Shown here one piece after another: positions 33,756 to 47,178 of a DNA stretch of 64,000 nt. Position 1 is the stretch's first letter. Each line of letters begins with the position of its first letter. Source of the stretch: Cunninghamia lanceolata (Eukaryota; Streptophyta; Pinopsida; Cupressales; Cupressaceae); contig BSBN01000254.1 of NCBI GenBank assembly GCA_027924645.1, positions 10,682,001-10,746,000 on the forward strand. Reading direction: 5' to 3'. The position numbers and the translations under genes were made by a program. Below the pieces are notes generated by a model. It saw only the letters and a program-made list of their open reading frames with translations. It searched no databases and was not told the DNA's origin.

Positions 33756-35295
33756 TATTGAATATTAGGAAGACTGAGAGGGGTGGTGAATCAGTGTTCT
33801 ATAAACCTTTTCCTTTAACCATTTTCTAGAATTAATTAAACAAGAGCACAACATGCAAATGAATAACGACCATAGAAGCATGACACATGGACACCAAGCT
33901 TTTTACGTGGAAAACCCAAAGAAGGAAAAACCATAGAGAGGATTAGCTCTCAAAAATATATTGCAATATTTACAAATAATGATGTTCAGGCTTGATCACT
34001 CCATGGGCCTAGAACATGTTGGCTCACTTCCATGAAGTCCAACTAGGTCTAGCAGGCTCACTGCCTCAACCCTAAACCTAGAAAGTTTACAATAAGGGTT
34101 GTTAAACCCTGAGGGATGTTCAACCCTAATGGAGGCTCACTCCTAGGCTCACAACCTTGATGAAGAAAGGCTCACTGCCAAATACAAATCAAATAGTATA
34201 TGAAAAGGAATAATGCATAAGCATCTGTCAACATACCAAGGTGTAGCAACTAAATTCTGAATCCCAAGTCTTCATCATCACTGATCTATATCACTGCTCT
34301 GCTATTTGCATATTCGCATCAATCCACCATCCATGCACACAACCTCAACTGAAATTCATTTCTCTTATATATCCACATCATGATTTGATCCATAATTAGG
34401 TCGGCATCCAAGAAGTGAAATGTGTACATAAAAAGATGTAGCTTGTCAGCTTAATCCAATGCACTATATGTTATGCGGACTCAAATCTTTTCCCAAATGT
34501 GTTCATATGGGTTGGATCTAATCATTCAATAACTTAAATAGATCCTTCACACACTATCTCTTCTCCACACAATGATTTATCATACTAGTCAACATGTTCC
34601 TTAAGAGCATGCTTAACAGGCTCATCTATAGACTTACAACTTTTATTGCGGACCACAAAACACTTCCAAAATCATATCAAGGACTCTTGACACATTCCCA
34701 ATCTTACCCTTAGAACTACAAGGCATGATAACATCTTGCAGGGAAATGCAGACCATCAAAACTCAGACTCTATCTCTATCCAACTCTGTCAAATACTATA
34801 CCGATACTCAGTAGCTTGCAACTATCTTTCCAGTGGACCTTAGATCTCACAACTCTAGAATTAGACACTTCATACAAGTGTTTACAACACCTTAAAATTG
34901 CATAACAAAATACTCACGTGTGGAGGAATGCGGACCATTACAATGTGCCTTGTTCATTATCTCTTCTATATCTTAGTTCACCCAGACTTAGATAATTCTT
35001 CCAAATAACTTCTAGAGAAAGTTAGGACTTAATATATGGAGCATAACACCATCAAACAATTAAGGACATCATACCTAAGTCACATTTCCATATCATCATC
35101 TGTGGAAGCATACTGACCCACTTACTGTCCTCTACTTTGTAACTGCCCATACTTAGCCTTTTTTGCCAACCGGACCTGAATTCCAATGTGACCTTCTGAA
35201 GTTATATCTTCCTGTCATCTTGATGAGATCTTTGAGCCTTATTGCCATCAATGACAACATACAAGCTCATATCGGAGTAGTGTCTCTTGCCAACA
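33756..35295 (-). repeat. 3' LTR of right copia-like element
   Basis: Mirror of 14095-15634; plus-strand ends are TATTGAATAT and CTTGCCAACA. Confidence 0.9.
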
Positions 35296-35992
35296 ATCTC
35301 GCGCTTTGGCATTGATGGCAACACTTAGTGAAAAATACTTGACTACTCCCCATTACTATATACACTTCATTCTCATACTCCCCCAGAGATGTTTATCCAT
35401 TTTTCACTAATTTGCTTCTCCCCCTTTGACATCAATGGCAAAGGGTGTGATCCAGAACCAAAAGTTTTCAAAATTTTATGTACTCTATTACATATTTACA
35501 AGTACAATCTTCATCTTTATATTACATGTATTTCAGAATGTCATTGAATATTATCTTAATCTACACCCACTCAATATCCTAGCCTTTTGTGGCATTATCC
35601 AAAATCTAAACGTGTCCACTAAAGAGAAAGACTAAGGCTTCTGCCTTTTTGAGACCATAAGTTGTATCTATTTGTATAGCTAACTTAGCCTCTGTAACAA
35701 GATTTGTCATTGAGTGCAACTTAGGGTAGATTAGTCTTCTTAGCTATCCCATTCTGCTCTTTATCTGATACTCCTAATTTATTAAGTCAGTCAAGTTATT
35801 GTGAATGCTAATGACTTCAGTTTCTTTATTGCTTGCTGACTCTACTGCGGGATCAAATTTCTTGGAAGTATCCATCAATTTCTATTCCAGGTCTTTGATC
35901 TTATCTTTGATCTTCTAAGTAACTTTTGGCCAGGATAAATAAAATTTGTACAAATCACCAACTTTTTGAATGTTCTCTATTTTGTTGTCTAA

Positions 35993-38710
35993 CTAAATTT
36001 TATCATTGGCTATCATTACCTTCAATTCTTCCAGCCTTTTCACATCAAATTCTTGTCTTACCATTATTTCTATAGAGTTTTCAATCGATTCAAATTGTTT
36101 ACTTACAAAGTTTATTAGGCCCTTCAGATGGTTTGCTGAAGACATGGATGAATCCTTTTGGTAGGTAGGCATCAACTTTCCCAAAATCTCGGATGCTTCA
36201 TTAATAAGTTCACTATCATCTATATGATATTTTGACATTTCTTCTCTCGCTCTTGCCTGTAGAGTTGAAGCCAATTTTAGTTTTTGCACAGGGGACATTG
36301 CATCCAAGTCTATTGGACCATGTAGTAGTTTAGGCTCATCCAAAATTTGTTTTTCTTTGTCTAACATTTCCTTCACTAATACAGCAGTGTCTCTTGGCAC
36401 AGTAGAAACTCCTTCTTTTTGGCTTTGTTCCAGACAATCTAAATCCATATCCTTATTAGTATCCTCTTCTTGTTCTGGTGGAGAATTTTCCATGACCGAT
36501 TCTTCCTCAATATTTTCCTTGTCAGTATCATTCTGAGTTTGTTGTGCCGATGAGGGTTCTATTTGAGAGTCATCAGAAAGTACTTCTTTCTCCTCAGACA
36601 CTCTATCATCTTTATCTATTTCTTGGCCCATGTTTACTTCAGGAATAGATAAATTATCAGCAACATCATTCTCTTCATTGACACGTGGTGCGAAGATTAT
36701 GTTGCTTCAGAGCTTCCAAAATAATTTCCTATGTTTCTTTCACCACCTTATCAATCTCACCCATTATTAATAAATTCATCCTCATTTTTGTTCTGAACTG
36801 GTCCTTGGTCTCCTTGGAGATTAGCTCTTCTTCTTCCAGAGTAATTTCTGGACATAATCTAGTCATCACATGTTTTCTTAGCTCAATATCCTTATCTCTA
36901 CCAGTCTCCTTTCTGATGCTCAGAATATTTGCTAGGCTTTCGGGGAGATCAGAGATGATCTCAATAAGATCCCTATTGTAGATGTTTAAATATTTCACGA
37001 TGGCTTCTTCCAAGCTTCTTTTATCATCACTATATCCATCATAGAGCTCAATCATGGGCTTTAGATTTCCATCAACTGTGATAGCTTTTATTACATCCAC
37101 AAGTGTTACAGGCTTTTCTTTTCTATCTTTTACTAGATTTTTCCTTTCTGGAGGGCTTTTCTTTAATGCTTTCAGAGGCTTTGATAGTCTCAACTTTCAT
37201 CTTCTTAACCTCTTCATCTGACTCTATCTCTTCTTCATCCTTTTCACCAACACTAACATATAATCTTCTTCCCTTCATCTTTTTCCTCTTCATGTCTTTG
37301 AAAGGGGATTCTTTTGGTGTTTTCTCCAGGTTTATTGATGATGTGGAACCAAACGAGGTAGTAGAGCTCCTAGTGGTCCTCTGAACCTTTTCTGGTTTAT
37401 CCTGTTTCATCTGAGATTCTTTTGGAACCTGTGCTGGTTCACTCTTTTGTTTTGCTTCTTCTACTTTCTCTGCTTTTTCCCTGACTTCTTTTGGTTGTTC
37501 CTTGGTAATATTCTACTTCTCTTCTCACCTTCCTAGTGGATTCTAGCTTTTTGAGTTCAACATACAATTTTATAGATAGTTGTTTATATGTACCAAACCT
37601 TTCTTCCTTTGTGTCCTTAGGTTTGCTTAGCATATGTTGGGCATAGTTGTCCAGTACTTGACCATCCACTTCATACCACATGAGAATTTAATCCAAACTC
37701 TTCTAGGCTCAACAACCTCCATTAAACATTGGTCTTTGGTGACCATGAAACAAATGGTATCTTTGTATTTCTCAACAATTACCCTAGGTATTCTTTCCCA
37801 TGACTGCATCATGTTTTGAAAGTTCTTGAAAACCCCCCATAGAGCTGCTTTTTGCTCATTGTGACTACCTAGATTGCTAAGACAATTTCTTATTTGAACA
37901 ACTATTGGTTGATTACCTAACCAAATTAGACCCTTGTGGTAAGGGAATTCATTGAGAAAATAGAAGAATAAATAGGCAATAAGCATACCAAATTTGAAAG
38001 GATAGTTCTTTCTTTCCTTGATCTTTTTCAAGTTGTCCATTAATTGAATTCTCAGTAGCTCACACAAGTCATAATCCACATTCTCCTTAATCATTTGGTA
38101 TGCTGTGTAAATGGCCATACCGGAGATAGAATTTTCTCTGCTTGTGAAGTAAATCTTGTATCCTATGACCATTGAGGCAAACTTTACTGCAAGATCAATA
38201 ATATCATTTGTTGTCATTGCCATTTTGTCGAATTGGGCTCTAGTGCCATCTATAACTATTTAATTTTTGACCACTTTCAATAATGGCACACCTCTAGTGG
38301 AGTTTAGTCCAGTGACTGCCTGAATTGCATCCTTTGTTATCTTAAATGGTTGCCCATTCCCTAAACACATGAACTCATCATGAATCTAGCTTAGCACATA
38401 TCAAACCCATTTGTCCTCAGCAAATGCAGGAAACACTACATATTGGATGAATTACTTTTCTTTTAGGGTTTTACATTCTTCCTTTAAGTGGAAGTGATCA
38501 TCACTTAAATGATTTTGATATAAGTCTGTGAATTTGCTATCATCGTGCTCATCTAGGGCAACATGAATATATGCCCTAACATCTTCCACATATAAAACTC
38601 TATTTGGTATACTCAAGAATGCACCCATTTGATCAATTTTAGTTGCTTTGTGAGGATGTTTCTTAAATTTGGGTCATGGAAGCTCAGTGATATCAACAAC
38701 TAAAAGATTT
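35993..38710 (-). pseudogene. Unrecognised second reading region of right copia-like element
   Basis: Mirror of 10686-13440. The acidic C-terminal part is open here for 212 codons (36631-35993), where the left copy has a 1-base loss. Frame changes that correspond to left positions near 11890 and 12270 are shared. The N-terminal start codon present on the left is not intact here (GCCATTTC in place of the expected ATG context near 38715). Lys/Glu blocks and a Ser-rich linker are seen, but no catalytic motif. Confidence 0.5.
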
Positions 38711-39218
38711 GCCATTTCTTTCCAACAAATTTCCAATTAGATAAATACCTTGCTTCCCTGAATTAGGGTTTCCTTTCTCTGAAATACTTCAATCGCCTTA
38801 AATCTTGGTTGTTGTTGCTCAAATTTAGCTTCAATCTCTTTGAATTCCTGATAGATTTGAGTGCAAAGTGATTTTGAGACCAAATAAGTTCCTTTTTATC
38901 CTTCACAAAACTTAACCTAAGTTGTCATAAATGCTCATTCCCAAAAAGCTATTAAAACCCTTCACTGCAGAACACAGTCGATTAGGATTGCTCCACAATA
39001 TGCCGCATTGACCCTTTTTCTTCTACTTTTTCTTTTAAGAGATGTGTCACATCAAATTTCATCATACACTCTCATGCCAGTTTCTGGCACCCACTTTTTG
39101 GCTGGGGAACTTGGATTTTCAACACTACTCCCCTTGAGCCAGGGCTCTCAATTTACTTCCCAGAGGAAGTGTCTTCACCAGATGCTAGTGCAGATTCATC
39201 CTTAACATCATTTACATC

Positions 39219-40268
39219 CTATTTAATCCAGATCATACTCATCTCATTCTTGGTTTTCATTAGATCAACCTTTTCTTTTCCCTTATCATTCCTTTGCTCT
39301 ATTTTTCTTTTTTCAACATAGTAATTTCTCTTCATATTCTTGCTTCTGCAGAATCTTGCAACATGTCCAATTTTTTTGCAATTGAAACATACAATGTTTT
39401 CTTGTCCTTGATTTCCTCCTTTGAATGAATTCATCTTTGATCTGCATTGATTAGCCATGTGTCCAAATCTATTGCATGTGAAGCATTTGCCATTGAAGAA
39501 TTGACCATTCCTAGAATAGTTTGGCATATTTCTTGACACACTTCTGCACTCATTTGCTTTATGACCAATCTTCTTTCAATTAAAACATTTAATAGATAAG
39601 GATGGAACATTTTGATTCATTCTACTTCTACATTGAGTAGCCTTATGACCATACTTATTGCAATTATACCAGTAACCATTGAAGGAAGGGTACCTCTGAG
39701 CATTTGACTGTCTGACTGGAGGTCTTCTAGGTCTTCTTCTTTGATTTCTGAACTGGTAACCTCTATTTTGCCTTGACTCAGTGTTTTTTTGACTAGATTT
39801 TGGATTTTCTCCTTTCTCAAATCCCAAACCTTGCTTGTCATCAGCACTCTTCTAGCTAGCAATCATTTCATCAAGCTTTACAGTACTTATCTTGAATTTC
39901 TCTTCAAATCTTTTGGCCTTTTCTAGGTCTTTTTTTAGACTTACAATTTCTTTTTCATGTTTGGCACAATCTTCTAATCTATTCTTCACAATTAAATTCA
40001 GATCATCTTCTACTCTTATTCTCTCTATAACTTCTACTTCCAAATCATTCAAGGCTTCATTTGTTGATATCAATTGATCATTAACTTCTTTGTATTTGTC
40101 TTTGAATTTCTTGACTTGCTCTTTTAGCTTTGAGATGCATTCATCAGCTTGTTGCAGGTTTTCCTCTAGATACCTGACTTCTGCTTCAGAATTTTCAAGA
40201 CCCATAAGAGCTGCTTCTAGTTGCTTGTTGCTTTCATAATTTCCAAATCTTCTTGCCTCCATGATCAC
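39219..40268 (-). pseudogene. Gag-like coiled coil and zinc knuckles (right)
   Basis: Mirror of 9103-10173. The start codon used on the left has become ATC, so the frame first opens at 40268. It shares the TAG after the coiled coil. It has a private TGA within the second knuckle (near 39576), but a Gln codon where the left copy has TAA, so the last 106 codons with two good CCHC knuckles are open (39539-39219). Confidence 0.7.
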
Positions 40269-40311
40269 GCTATCCCATATCTTCCTTAAGTTGTTAGAGA
40301 TTTTTCAAGGA

Positions 40312-40328
40312 ACCTGGATCTGATACCA
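40312..40328 (-). other. Primer-binding site of right copia-like element
   Basis: Minus strand TGGTATCAGATCCAGGT, two bases from the 5' LTR at 40331. Initiator-Met type. Confidence 0.8.
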
Positions 40329-40330
40329 AG

Positions 40331-41864
40331 TGTTGAATATTGGCAACACTGAGAGGAGGGGTGAATCATTGTTCTATAAACCTTTTCCTTTAACCATTTT
40401 CCATAATTAATTAAACAAGAGCACAACATGAAATGAATAACAACCATAGAAGCATGACACATGGACACCAAGATTTTTGTGGAAAACCCAAAGAGGGGAA
40501 AACCACGAAGAGGATTAGCTCTTAAAAATATATTGCAATCTTTACAAATAATGATGTTCAAGCTTGGTCACTCCATGGGCCTAGAACATCCTAGCTCACT
40601 GCCATGAAGTAAAACTAGGATTAGCATGCTCATTGCATCAACCATAAACCTAGAAAGATTATAATAAGGGTTGTTAAACCCTAAGGGTTGTTAGACCCTA
40701 ATGGAGGCTCACTGCCATGCTCACTACCTTGATGAAGAAAGGCTCACTACCAAATACAAATTAAATAGTATATGAAAAGGAATACTACATAAGCTTCTGT
40801 CAACATACCAAGGTGCAACAACTAAATTTTGAATCCCAAGTCTTTATCATCACTGATCTTTATCATTGCTCTACTATTTGCATATTCACATCAATCCACC
40901 ATCCATCCACACAACCTCAACCAAAATTTATCGCTCTTATATATCCACATCATGATTTGATCCATAATCAAATCGGCATCAAAGAAGTGAAACGTGTACA
41001 TAGAAAGATATAGCTTGTCAGCTCAATCCAATGCACTATATGTTATGCAGAGCTAAATCTTTGCCCAAACATGTTCATACAGGTCATCTCTAATCATTTA
41101 ATCACTTAAATAGATCCTTCACACACAATCTCTTCTCTGCACAATGATTTATCATATTGGTCGGTCTGTTCCTTAAGCATGCTTAACAGGTTCATCTGTA
41201 GACTTACAACTTTTACTGCAGATCACAAAACACTTCCAAAATCATATCAAGGACTCTTCACACATTCCCAATCTTACCCTCAGAACTGCAAGGCATGATA
41301 TCATCTTGTGGGGAAATGCGGACCATCAGAACTTAGACTCTGTCTTTATCCAACTCTGTCAAACATTGTACCAATACTCAGCAAATTGCAATTATCTTTC
41401 TAGTGGACCTCAAATCTCACAACTCTGGAATTAGATACTTCATACAAGTGTTTACAACACCTTAAAACCACATAACAAAATACTCACCTGCAGAGGAATG
41501 TGGACCATTACAATGTGCCCTATTCACTGTCTCTGCTATACCTTTGTTCACCCAAACTTAGATAATTCTTCCAAATGACTTCCGGAGAAAGTCAAGACTT
41601 AATATCTAGAGCATAATACCATCAAACAATTTTAAGGACATCATACCTGAACCACATTTCAAGTTCATCATCTGTAGAAGCATACTAACCCACTTACTGT
41701 CCTCTATAACTAGGCCCATACTTAGCCATTTCCACCAACCGGACCTGAATTCCAATGTGACCTTCCAGAGTTATGTCTTCATGTCATGTTGATGAGATCT
41801 TTGAGCCTTTTTGCCATCAATGACAACATACAAGTTCATACCGGAGTAGTGTCTCTTGCCAACA
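40331..41864 (-). repeat. 5' LTR of right copia-like element
   Basis: Mirror of 7561-9073. It retains the roughly 25-base CCTTGATGAAGAAAG segment near 40730 that its left partner lost. Confidence 0.9.
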
Positions 41865-41869
41865 AAACC

Positions 41870-44100
41870 AACCTATAAAAGTATCCACACTCAATTTATT
41901 ATTTAGCAATGAAAACATTAATACACTTACAATGTTTCAATAAACATTTCTAAAACAACATCAAGATCCTCCAATGGATCCTACATGTGTCCAAAAAAAC
42001 ACACACCCCACACCATGCTTCACATATGCACTCTTCAAGAGAGCTCAATATAAATGATATCCCTAAATGGCTAGCCAACCTCAACAACTAGACATGTTCT
42101 TACTTTTGTGGAATCAAGCTCACATAAATATGATTTTGACATTGGAAAAGTCATATGTATCTTCATGGTGGATTGACATGTTGTTGCAGTGGTATATTAG
42201 TGGTGGACTTCAAGTTTCTTATGGATTTGTGTTTCTTCATCTTAGTGTGATCTTATTAGTCACCATGCCACATCCACCATCTAATTTATTCTATTTCCAC
42301 ATGTTTGAGGGATATTCAAATGAAGTTCAAATATTTTACCTACCCACCTACCCTGTCACTCCTTGTGTTTCTCAAAAATATTTCAGACACATGAAATTTA
42401 TTGCTAGTTCATGGCCAGTTGGCATGTCTTCTTATCCTTAGCATTTCTCCTTTGGTTATTTGTAGGTGTACTATCTAAGGACACAATTCAAATGATTTAG
42501 CTTGAGCTCTATTCCTAGTTGTAGTTGATTTTATCATTTCAAACCTTCTCCTCAACAAGAAAATGAGTTTAATGTTAATTTGATGATTTTTTATACATGG
42601 TGGTTGGTTTCTCCATAGTGTTGCATATCCTTTACTCACCTACAATTATCAGGGTATGGAATGTTTACTCTTGCTACACAAATCTCATTTGATCTTAGGT
42701 AGATTTCTCTTCCCAAGAGCTGCATTCTCCTAGCATAGCCATGTGGGAATCTTGGAGGTTAGACTTGATTGTACATGTCTCAAGTTGTTCTAGGGCATCA
42801 AGTGAGGCAAGTCTAGTCTATAAGGGAACATGATACACATTGTAACTCATAGGAGAATTATTTTATGAATATAATGGTTGTAAATGGTATGTCTCCATAG
42901 GAGTTTATAACTATTTAAAGGGTGATCAAACCTAGTTGTGGATCTTCTCTTGCCACATTTGATGGTATGAGTGTAACATGAGTTAGATTAATATTGTATC
43001 ATTATAATTCAGTAGAAACTATTTTTTAATGGTCTTATTCCTATCTCACATGGGTACTTGTAACATTGAGATCAAATTATTAAGTATGACCATTTACAGG
43101 AAGGGTAATTTTTTATTTGTATGCATATGCACATTTGGTTCTATTATGCTCTACAGGTCTATCATCTTCTCCCTTGCATGATTATGACTTAGTTACCCAA
43201 TGGAGTAAGCATTGGTCAAATTGGTTTGGGATTCAATCTCATTATATATGATACACTTTTAATTTCTATTTTAGTTTAGTGTCTAGTCCTTCCTCCATGA
43301 ACCATTTAGTTTTATAACTTTGGAATCATCTTAAGACAACTATACTTGAGTGATATCATAAGATTTTTATGCATGTACCAATATATTTACCTCATAGCTC
43401 ATTACTTTAGTAATGAATAAAATTAGAGAGTCCATGTTAGATGGATCTATGGAGAGCTATGTTTGTAATATGCAATATGCATAAATGTAATAAAATATAA
43501 TGGGATTCATGTTAAGAAATATAATCAATTCATATCCTTGGGTGCATATGTTTTCTTTCTTGTATTTATTTTTGGTGAGGTCTAGTATACTTTCCACTAG
43601 TTGTCATTAGGGTATGGTAACCAAATTCTTGTTCTTATTTGTGTTAAGACCTTAAGGGAATATCCCGTAGGTTCCATAAAGGCTAAATAAAAATAGGATT
43701 GGCCCTAATCCCATGCATTGGTCCAAATTTATCATCCTCTTGTTGATGTGTAGTTCTCTTTGCCTAAGATAGTGTGTTCATCTTGTCTCAACTTGAGAAA
43801 TGATGCTAGAGAAGAGGGCTTGTAGTTTTGAAAATCAACAATTTCTTCCTATATAGGTTGTTTGCTTCACTTGATAGATCATAACATGAGGATTTGAGAG
43901 TCATTTCTTCTCTTGTGTGTTAATGTATTAAATATATTCATGACAAAAGAGCTTTAATCGTTACATTAGATCCATATGAACCCACTTTCCCATTAGATAT
44001 ATATCATCTCTTACATGTTTATATCTCTAGGGAATTTTTCTTGATTCCTTGAATGGGAGACCATAATTCTTCTAAGTGGTCTCTTAATAATTTTCTAACA
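41870..44100 (-). repeat. Outer part of the old ~2.5-kb LTR (right arm)
   Basis: Mirror of 5199-7560, ending TTTTCTAACA at 44100. About 124 bases present on the left (5217-5340) are absent here. A 124-codon open frame at 42067-42441 (plus) is unrecognised and broken in the left copy, so it is probably fortuitous. Confidence 0.6.
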
Positions 44101-45025
44101 TGAGCCCTTAGATGTAGATGAGATGATTGAGCCTTTGAAAGGCATGACCAATTAAAAATTAATATATAAGTATATAATATTTACTACATTTTCTAAAGTA
44201 AAAACAAAACATATGAATTACTAAATAATGAATGGTGGATTTTGGAAAAGTAAAATTAAAAGTGACATACAAAAGGGAAAAATAAGTCTTAAGTACACAA
44301 TATAAATAAAACATAATAATTCATAAAAAATCATTAAAAGTTGTGTCCATATATGTATGTAGTAAATAAAATAGTTCTAAAAGAAAATTAAATAACTTAA
44401 AAATATATCTCTTGATTTTTTTAGATAAATATTTATCAATAACTAATAAGATTCTAAAAAAGTAATTTACTATTGACAATTTGATATTTTAACATTCTTA
44501 TGAGATAAGGGAGAAAGGTGCAAGTTCCAAAAGATTTAATAAAGGGTTGAAAAGATAACCAACTAAAAAGAACCTATTACATGTGTTACTCATACAAAAG
44601 AAAATTAAAAGTCAATATTAAAAATATCAAAAGAAGTAATTAGAGTTTTAAATTTTCTATAGAGAGAGATTTTTATCTTATAAGGGAGTAGAATGCAAGT
44701 TTCAAAATATTAAGTAGTTGATTGTGCAATGGAGACATAACTAAGTAGAAATTTTTACATGCTTTTAATTTCAATTATAATCAACAATTAATTTCATTAA
44801 AAATTAACATTATAAGTAATAATTATAAAATAAATTATTAAAATAAAAAGATTTAGTTAATCAAATTAACATCATTATCAATAATTATACAAGAATAATT
44901 AAAAGAAAAAAATAGAGCTACAAAAGAGAAGGGTGTAATTTAAAAATATATAAATATTAAACATACTTTGATTGATGATGATGTTCTTACAGGTTGGGAA
45001 TCTATCCTCAATGGTTGAGATATTC
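44101..45025. other. AT-rich non-coding DNA, right
   Basis: Mirror of 4245-5198; nothing recognised. Confidence 0.55.
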
Positions 45026-45355
45026 TTAATTTGTGTAGAGAAAATTAGATGACAGTGGCCTACCTCTTATTGGATCTATAACTCTTATTGCTAGTTTTAT
45101 GCTTTTCTCTTGGGTTGTGTTGTTTGAGGAAGAACTATGGGGTATGACTTTTTCAACCCACTCTTGGTGAGGATGATGATGTGTTATTTGAGCCATCCAC
45201 CAAGGTTCCAATCCCTTAAGGTAAATTGACCTAGGATTTACCTTTAGGTGACTTTGAGGGACTAGATTCCCTACTTGTGGTAGCTTAACATAAGGATGGC
45301 ATTTAATTTGAGTGTATGCTTCCTCATAATATTGTAATCCACTATCTAAAAACAA
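45026..45355 (-). CDS. Conserved hypothetical 109-codon ORF, right copy
   Basis: Mirror of the ORF at 3915-4244, open over its full length and 107 of 109 residues identical. Flanks are AT-rich on both sides. Unknown function; it may be an exon or a relic of an old element. Confidence 0.35.
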   Translation of the reverse strand: MFLDSGLQYYEEAYTQIKCHPYVKLPQVGNLVPQSHLKVNPRSIYLKGLEPWWMAQITHHHPHQEWVEKVIPHSSSSNNTTQEKSIKLAIRVIDPIRGRPLSSNFLYTN

Positions 45356-45988
45356 ATATCTATATAATCTAAATTTTTAATTGATTAAATAATACAAAAA
45401 TCATTAATCCTTTAATTAAATATTTCATTCTATTGTCTAAAATTATTTTTCATATAATTAAATTTATTCATAAAAACTTAAACATTATTTTACAATTTAT
45501 TTTAAAAAATTCTTAAAATAATTTTCTCTTATTAGAAATAATGTATTTAACTAATACAAATCTTATAAATAATGTCATTTTATATAACAATATTTTAATA
45601 ACAATAAGAAGTACAATGTATTCAATAAACAAATACTTACTAATAATCTTATATATATCTAATAATCTTATATATTGTTTTTTAGAACATAAAAAATTAA
45701 TATTTTTTTAATATTAAATAATTTACAAGTCTAATATAAAGTCTATATGATTTATTGTAAAACTTATGACAAAAAATCCTCATAAGTTTTCTCTATAGAT
45801 GTGAAAATATCATATCTTTAATTCATATGGAATTATTATTCAATACATTCAATAAAAAATAATGGTTAATTATCAAATCAAAACAATGGTTAAATTTATT
45901 TATAAAGAATATCAAATCTAGCATTTAAATTTAATTGTAAGGAAGACATTAAATTTAGGTGGGTTGTAGTCAAACACCGATTAATTAT
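45356..45988. other. AT-rich intergenic DNA, right
   Basis: Mirror of 3283-3914; nothing recognised beyond short AT-rich repeats. Confidence 0.55.
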
Positions 45989-46265
45989 GTGGGACCTAAA
46001 TCTTTACCTGAACAACTACTCACGTTGTAATCAAACACCACTTATTTATGTGGGACCTAGGTCTTTGCCTAAATAGCTATGCACTCAGCGGTTTACATGT
46101 GGACTTAAAGCCTTACCTAAATGTACATTACAAGCCAGCTCTCTAAACTCTTCCATATTTATGTGGGACCTAGGTCTTTGTTAACGTACTCTAAACTCTT
46201 CCATATTTATGTGCTCACTCTCTAAACACTTCCATATTTATGTGGGATCTAGGTCTTTGCTTGAA
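45989..46265 (+). promoter_or_regulatory. Array of GTGGGACC boxes upstream of WRC gene (right)
   Basis: Mirror of the left array: GTGGGACC at 45989, 46050 and 46163, and a GTGGGATC variant near 46243. All boxes survived in both arms despite roughly 4% divergence. TCP binding is inferred from the consensus only. Confidence 0.45.
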
Positions 46266-46285
46266 TAGATAGCTATGCACTCAGC

Positions 46286-46545
46286 TGTTTACGCGTGGAA
46301 TTAAATCCCTACCTACTTTTCCATTTAATTGATCTAAGGGTAATACTAACCCTAATTCTAGGTTGCACTCTCATCTTTGCCCTTTATGTTTATAAAAGAG
46401 TGTTTGAATAAATAGCTATGAACTGGGCTGTTTACGTGTGGAATTAAATCCCTACCTACTTTTCCATTTAATTGATCTAAAGGTAATACTAACCCTAATT
46501 CTAGGTTCCACTCTCATCTTTGCCCTTTATGTTTATAAAAGAGAT
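46286..46545 (+). repeat. Tandem duplication of WRC leader/promoter (right)
   Basis: Mirror of 2731-3010. Units begin at 46286 and 46429, a period of 143 bases, each with ACGYGTGGAATTAAATCC followed by a TATAAAA box. The duplication is shared by both arms, so it predates the palindrome. Confidence 0.8.
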
Positions 46546-47178
46546 GAAAAAGGCTCCCTTACTAAACTCAACATAGACAGGCTCCCTGGGATTGATTCTA
46601 ATCAGAGCACAGCAATGGAGCAAGAGAAACATGATCTGTGCTCAACAGAGGAAAAGAAGACCAGAAAGAGAAAGCAGTGTCTCGTCCCAGAGGCATACCG
46701 TTGCCAACGATCAGATCGGAAAAACCATTGGCAATGTAAAAATGCACGCGTTAACCACATTTATTGCCAGCATCACATTGATTTGGCAACTAGAAATTAT
46801 TTGGCAAGAAGGGAGAGGAGGAAGCAACATCCTATAAAGCCCTGTGAAAAACAGCCTAAAGACGACAAAAAATCCATTCCAATGGAAGATCGTATGGCTT
46901 CTGCAACACAAGTGGATACAAGTCAGCCTGTTGGAACCAGCAAAAGAGCGATGAACAAGAATGATGGAAGGTTGGAATCGGATCTCAAAGAGCTTCTGTC
47001 TGCAATAATGATAGAAGGTTGGAATCGAGAGCTTACTCCTGCTCAGAGACATAGTCTTCGTTGTCTTTTGCCTGAAGGGCACAGAGACGATTCGGATGTA
47101 AGGTCTATTTGTGGTGCAAAAGTGTTTGTGAAGGAAAAGAAAGTCCAGATGCAGTACTTCAAAAGGAATGGGAATTGA
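46438..47178 (+). CDS. WRC-type zinc-finger protein, right copy
   Basis: Mirror copy of the gene at 2093-2833: 246 codons, open, no frameshift against its twin. The 13 residue differences avoid all the Cys and His ligands of the WRC-like finger; one (D103N) sits between the second and third cysteine. A TATAAAA box at 46391-46397 in the upstream leader copy lies about 40 bases before the first ATG. A second one (46534-46540) lies inside the ORF, 75 bases before Met60 (46615), which could be the real start of a 187-residue protein. Another frame remains open past the stop to about 47263 and reads like a protein tail, so the true C-terminus could have been lost by a frameshift. Expression cannot be judged from sequence. 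Confidence 0.6.
   Translation: MELNPYLLFHLIDLKVILTLILGSTLIFALYVYKRDEKGSLTKLNIDRLPGIDSNQSTAMEQEKHDLCSTEEKKTRKRKQCLVPEAYRCQRSDRKNHWQCKNARVNHIYCQHHIDLATRNYLARRERRKQHPIKPCEKQPKDDKKSIPMEDRMASATQVDTSQPVGTSKRAMNKNDGRLESDLKELLSAIMIEGWNRELTPAQRHSLRCLLPEGHRDDSDVRSICGAKVFVKEKKVQMQYFKRNGN

Larger units (their letters stand above)
33756..41864 (-). mobile_element. Non-autonomous copia-like LTR retrotransposon, right copy
   Basis: An 8109-bp mirror of the element at 7561-15634, with target duplication AAACC at 33751-33755 and 41865-41869. Its 3' LTR is 33756-35295 and its 5' LTR is 40331-41864. Features that distinguish the 5' from the 3' LTR in the left arm are also seen here in the matching LTR (for example CTGGAAGG against TCAGAAGG), which shows one insertion followed by duplication of the arm. 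Confidence 0.9.
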
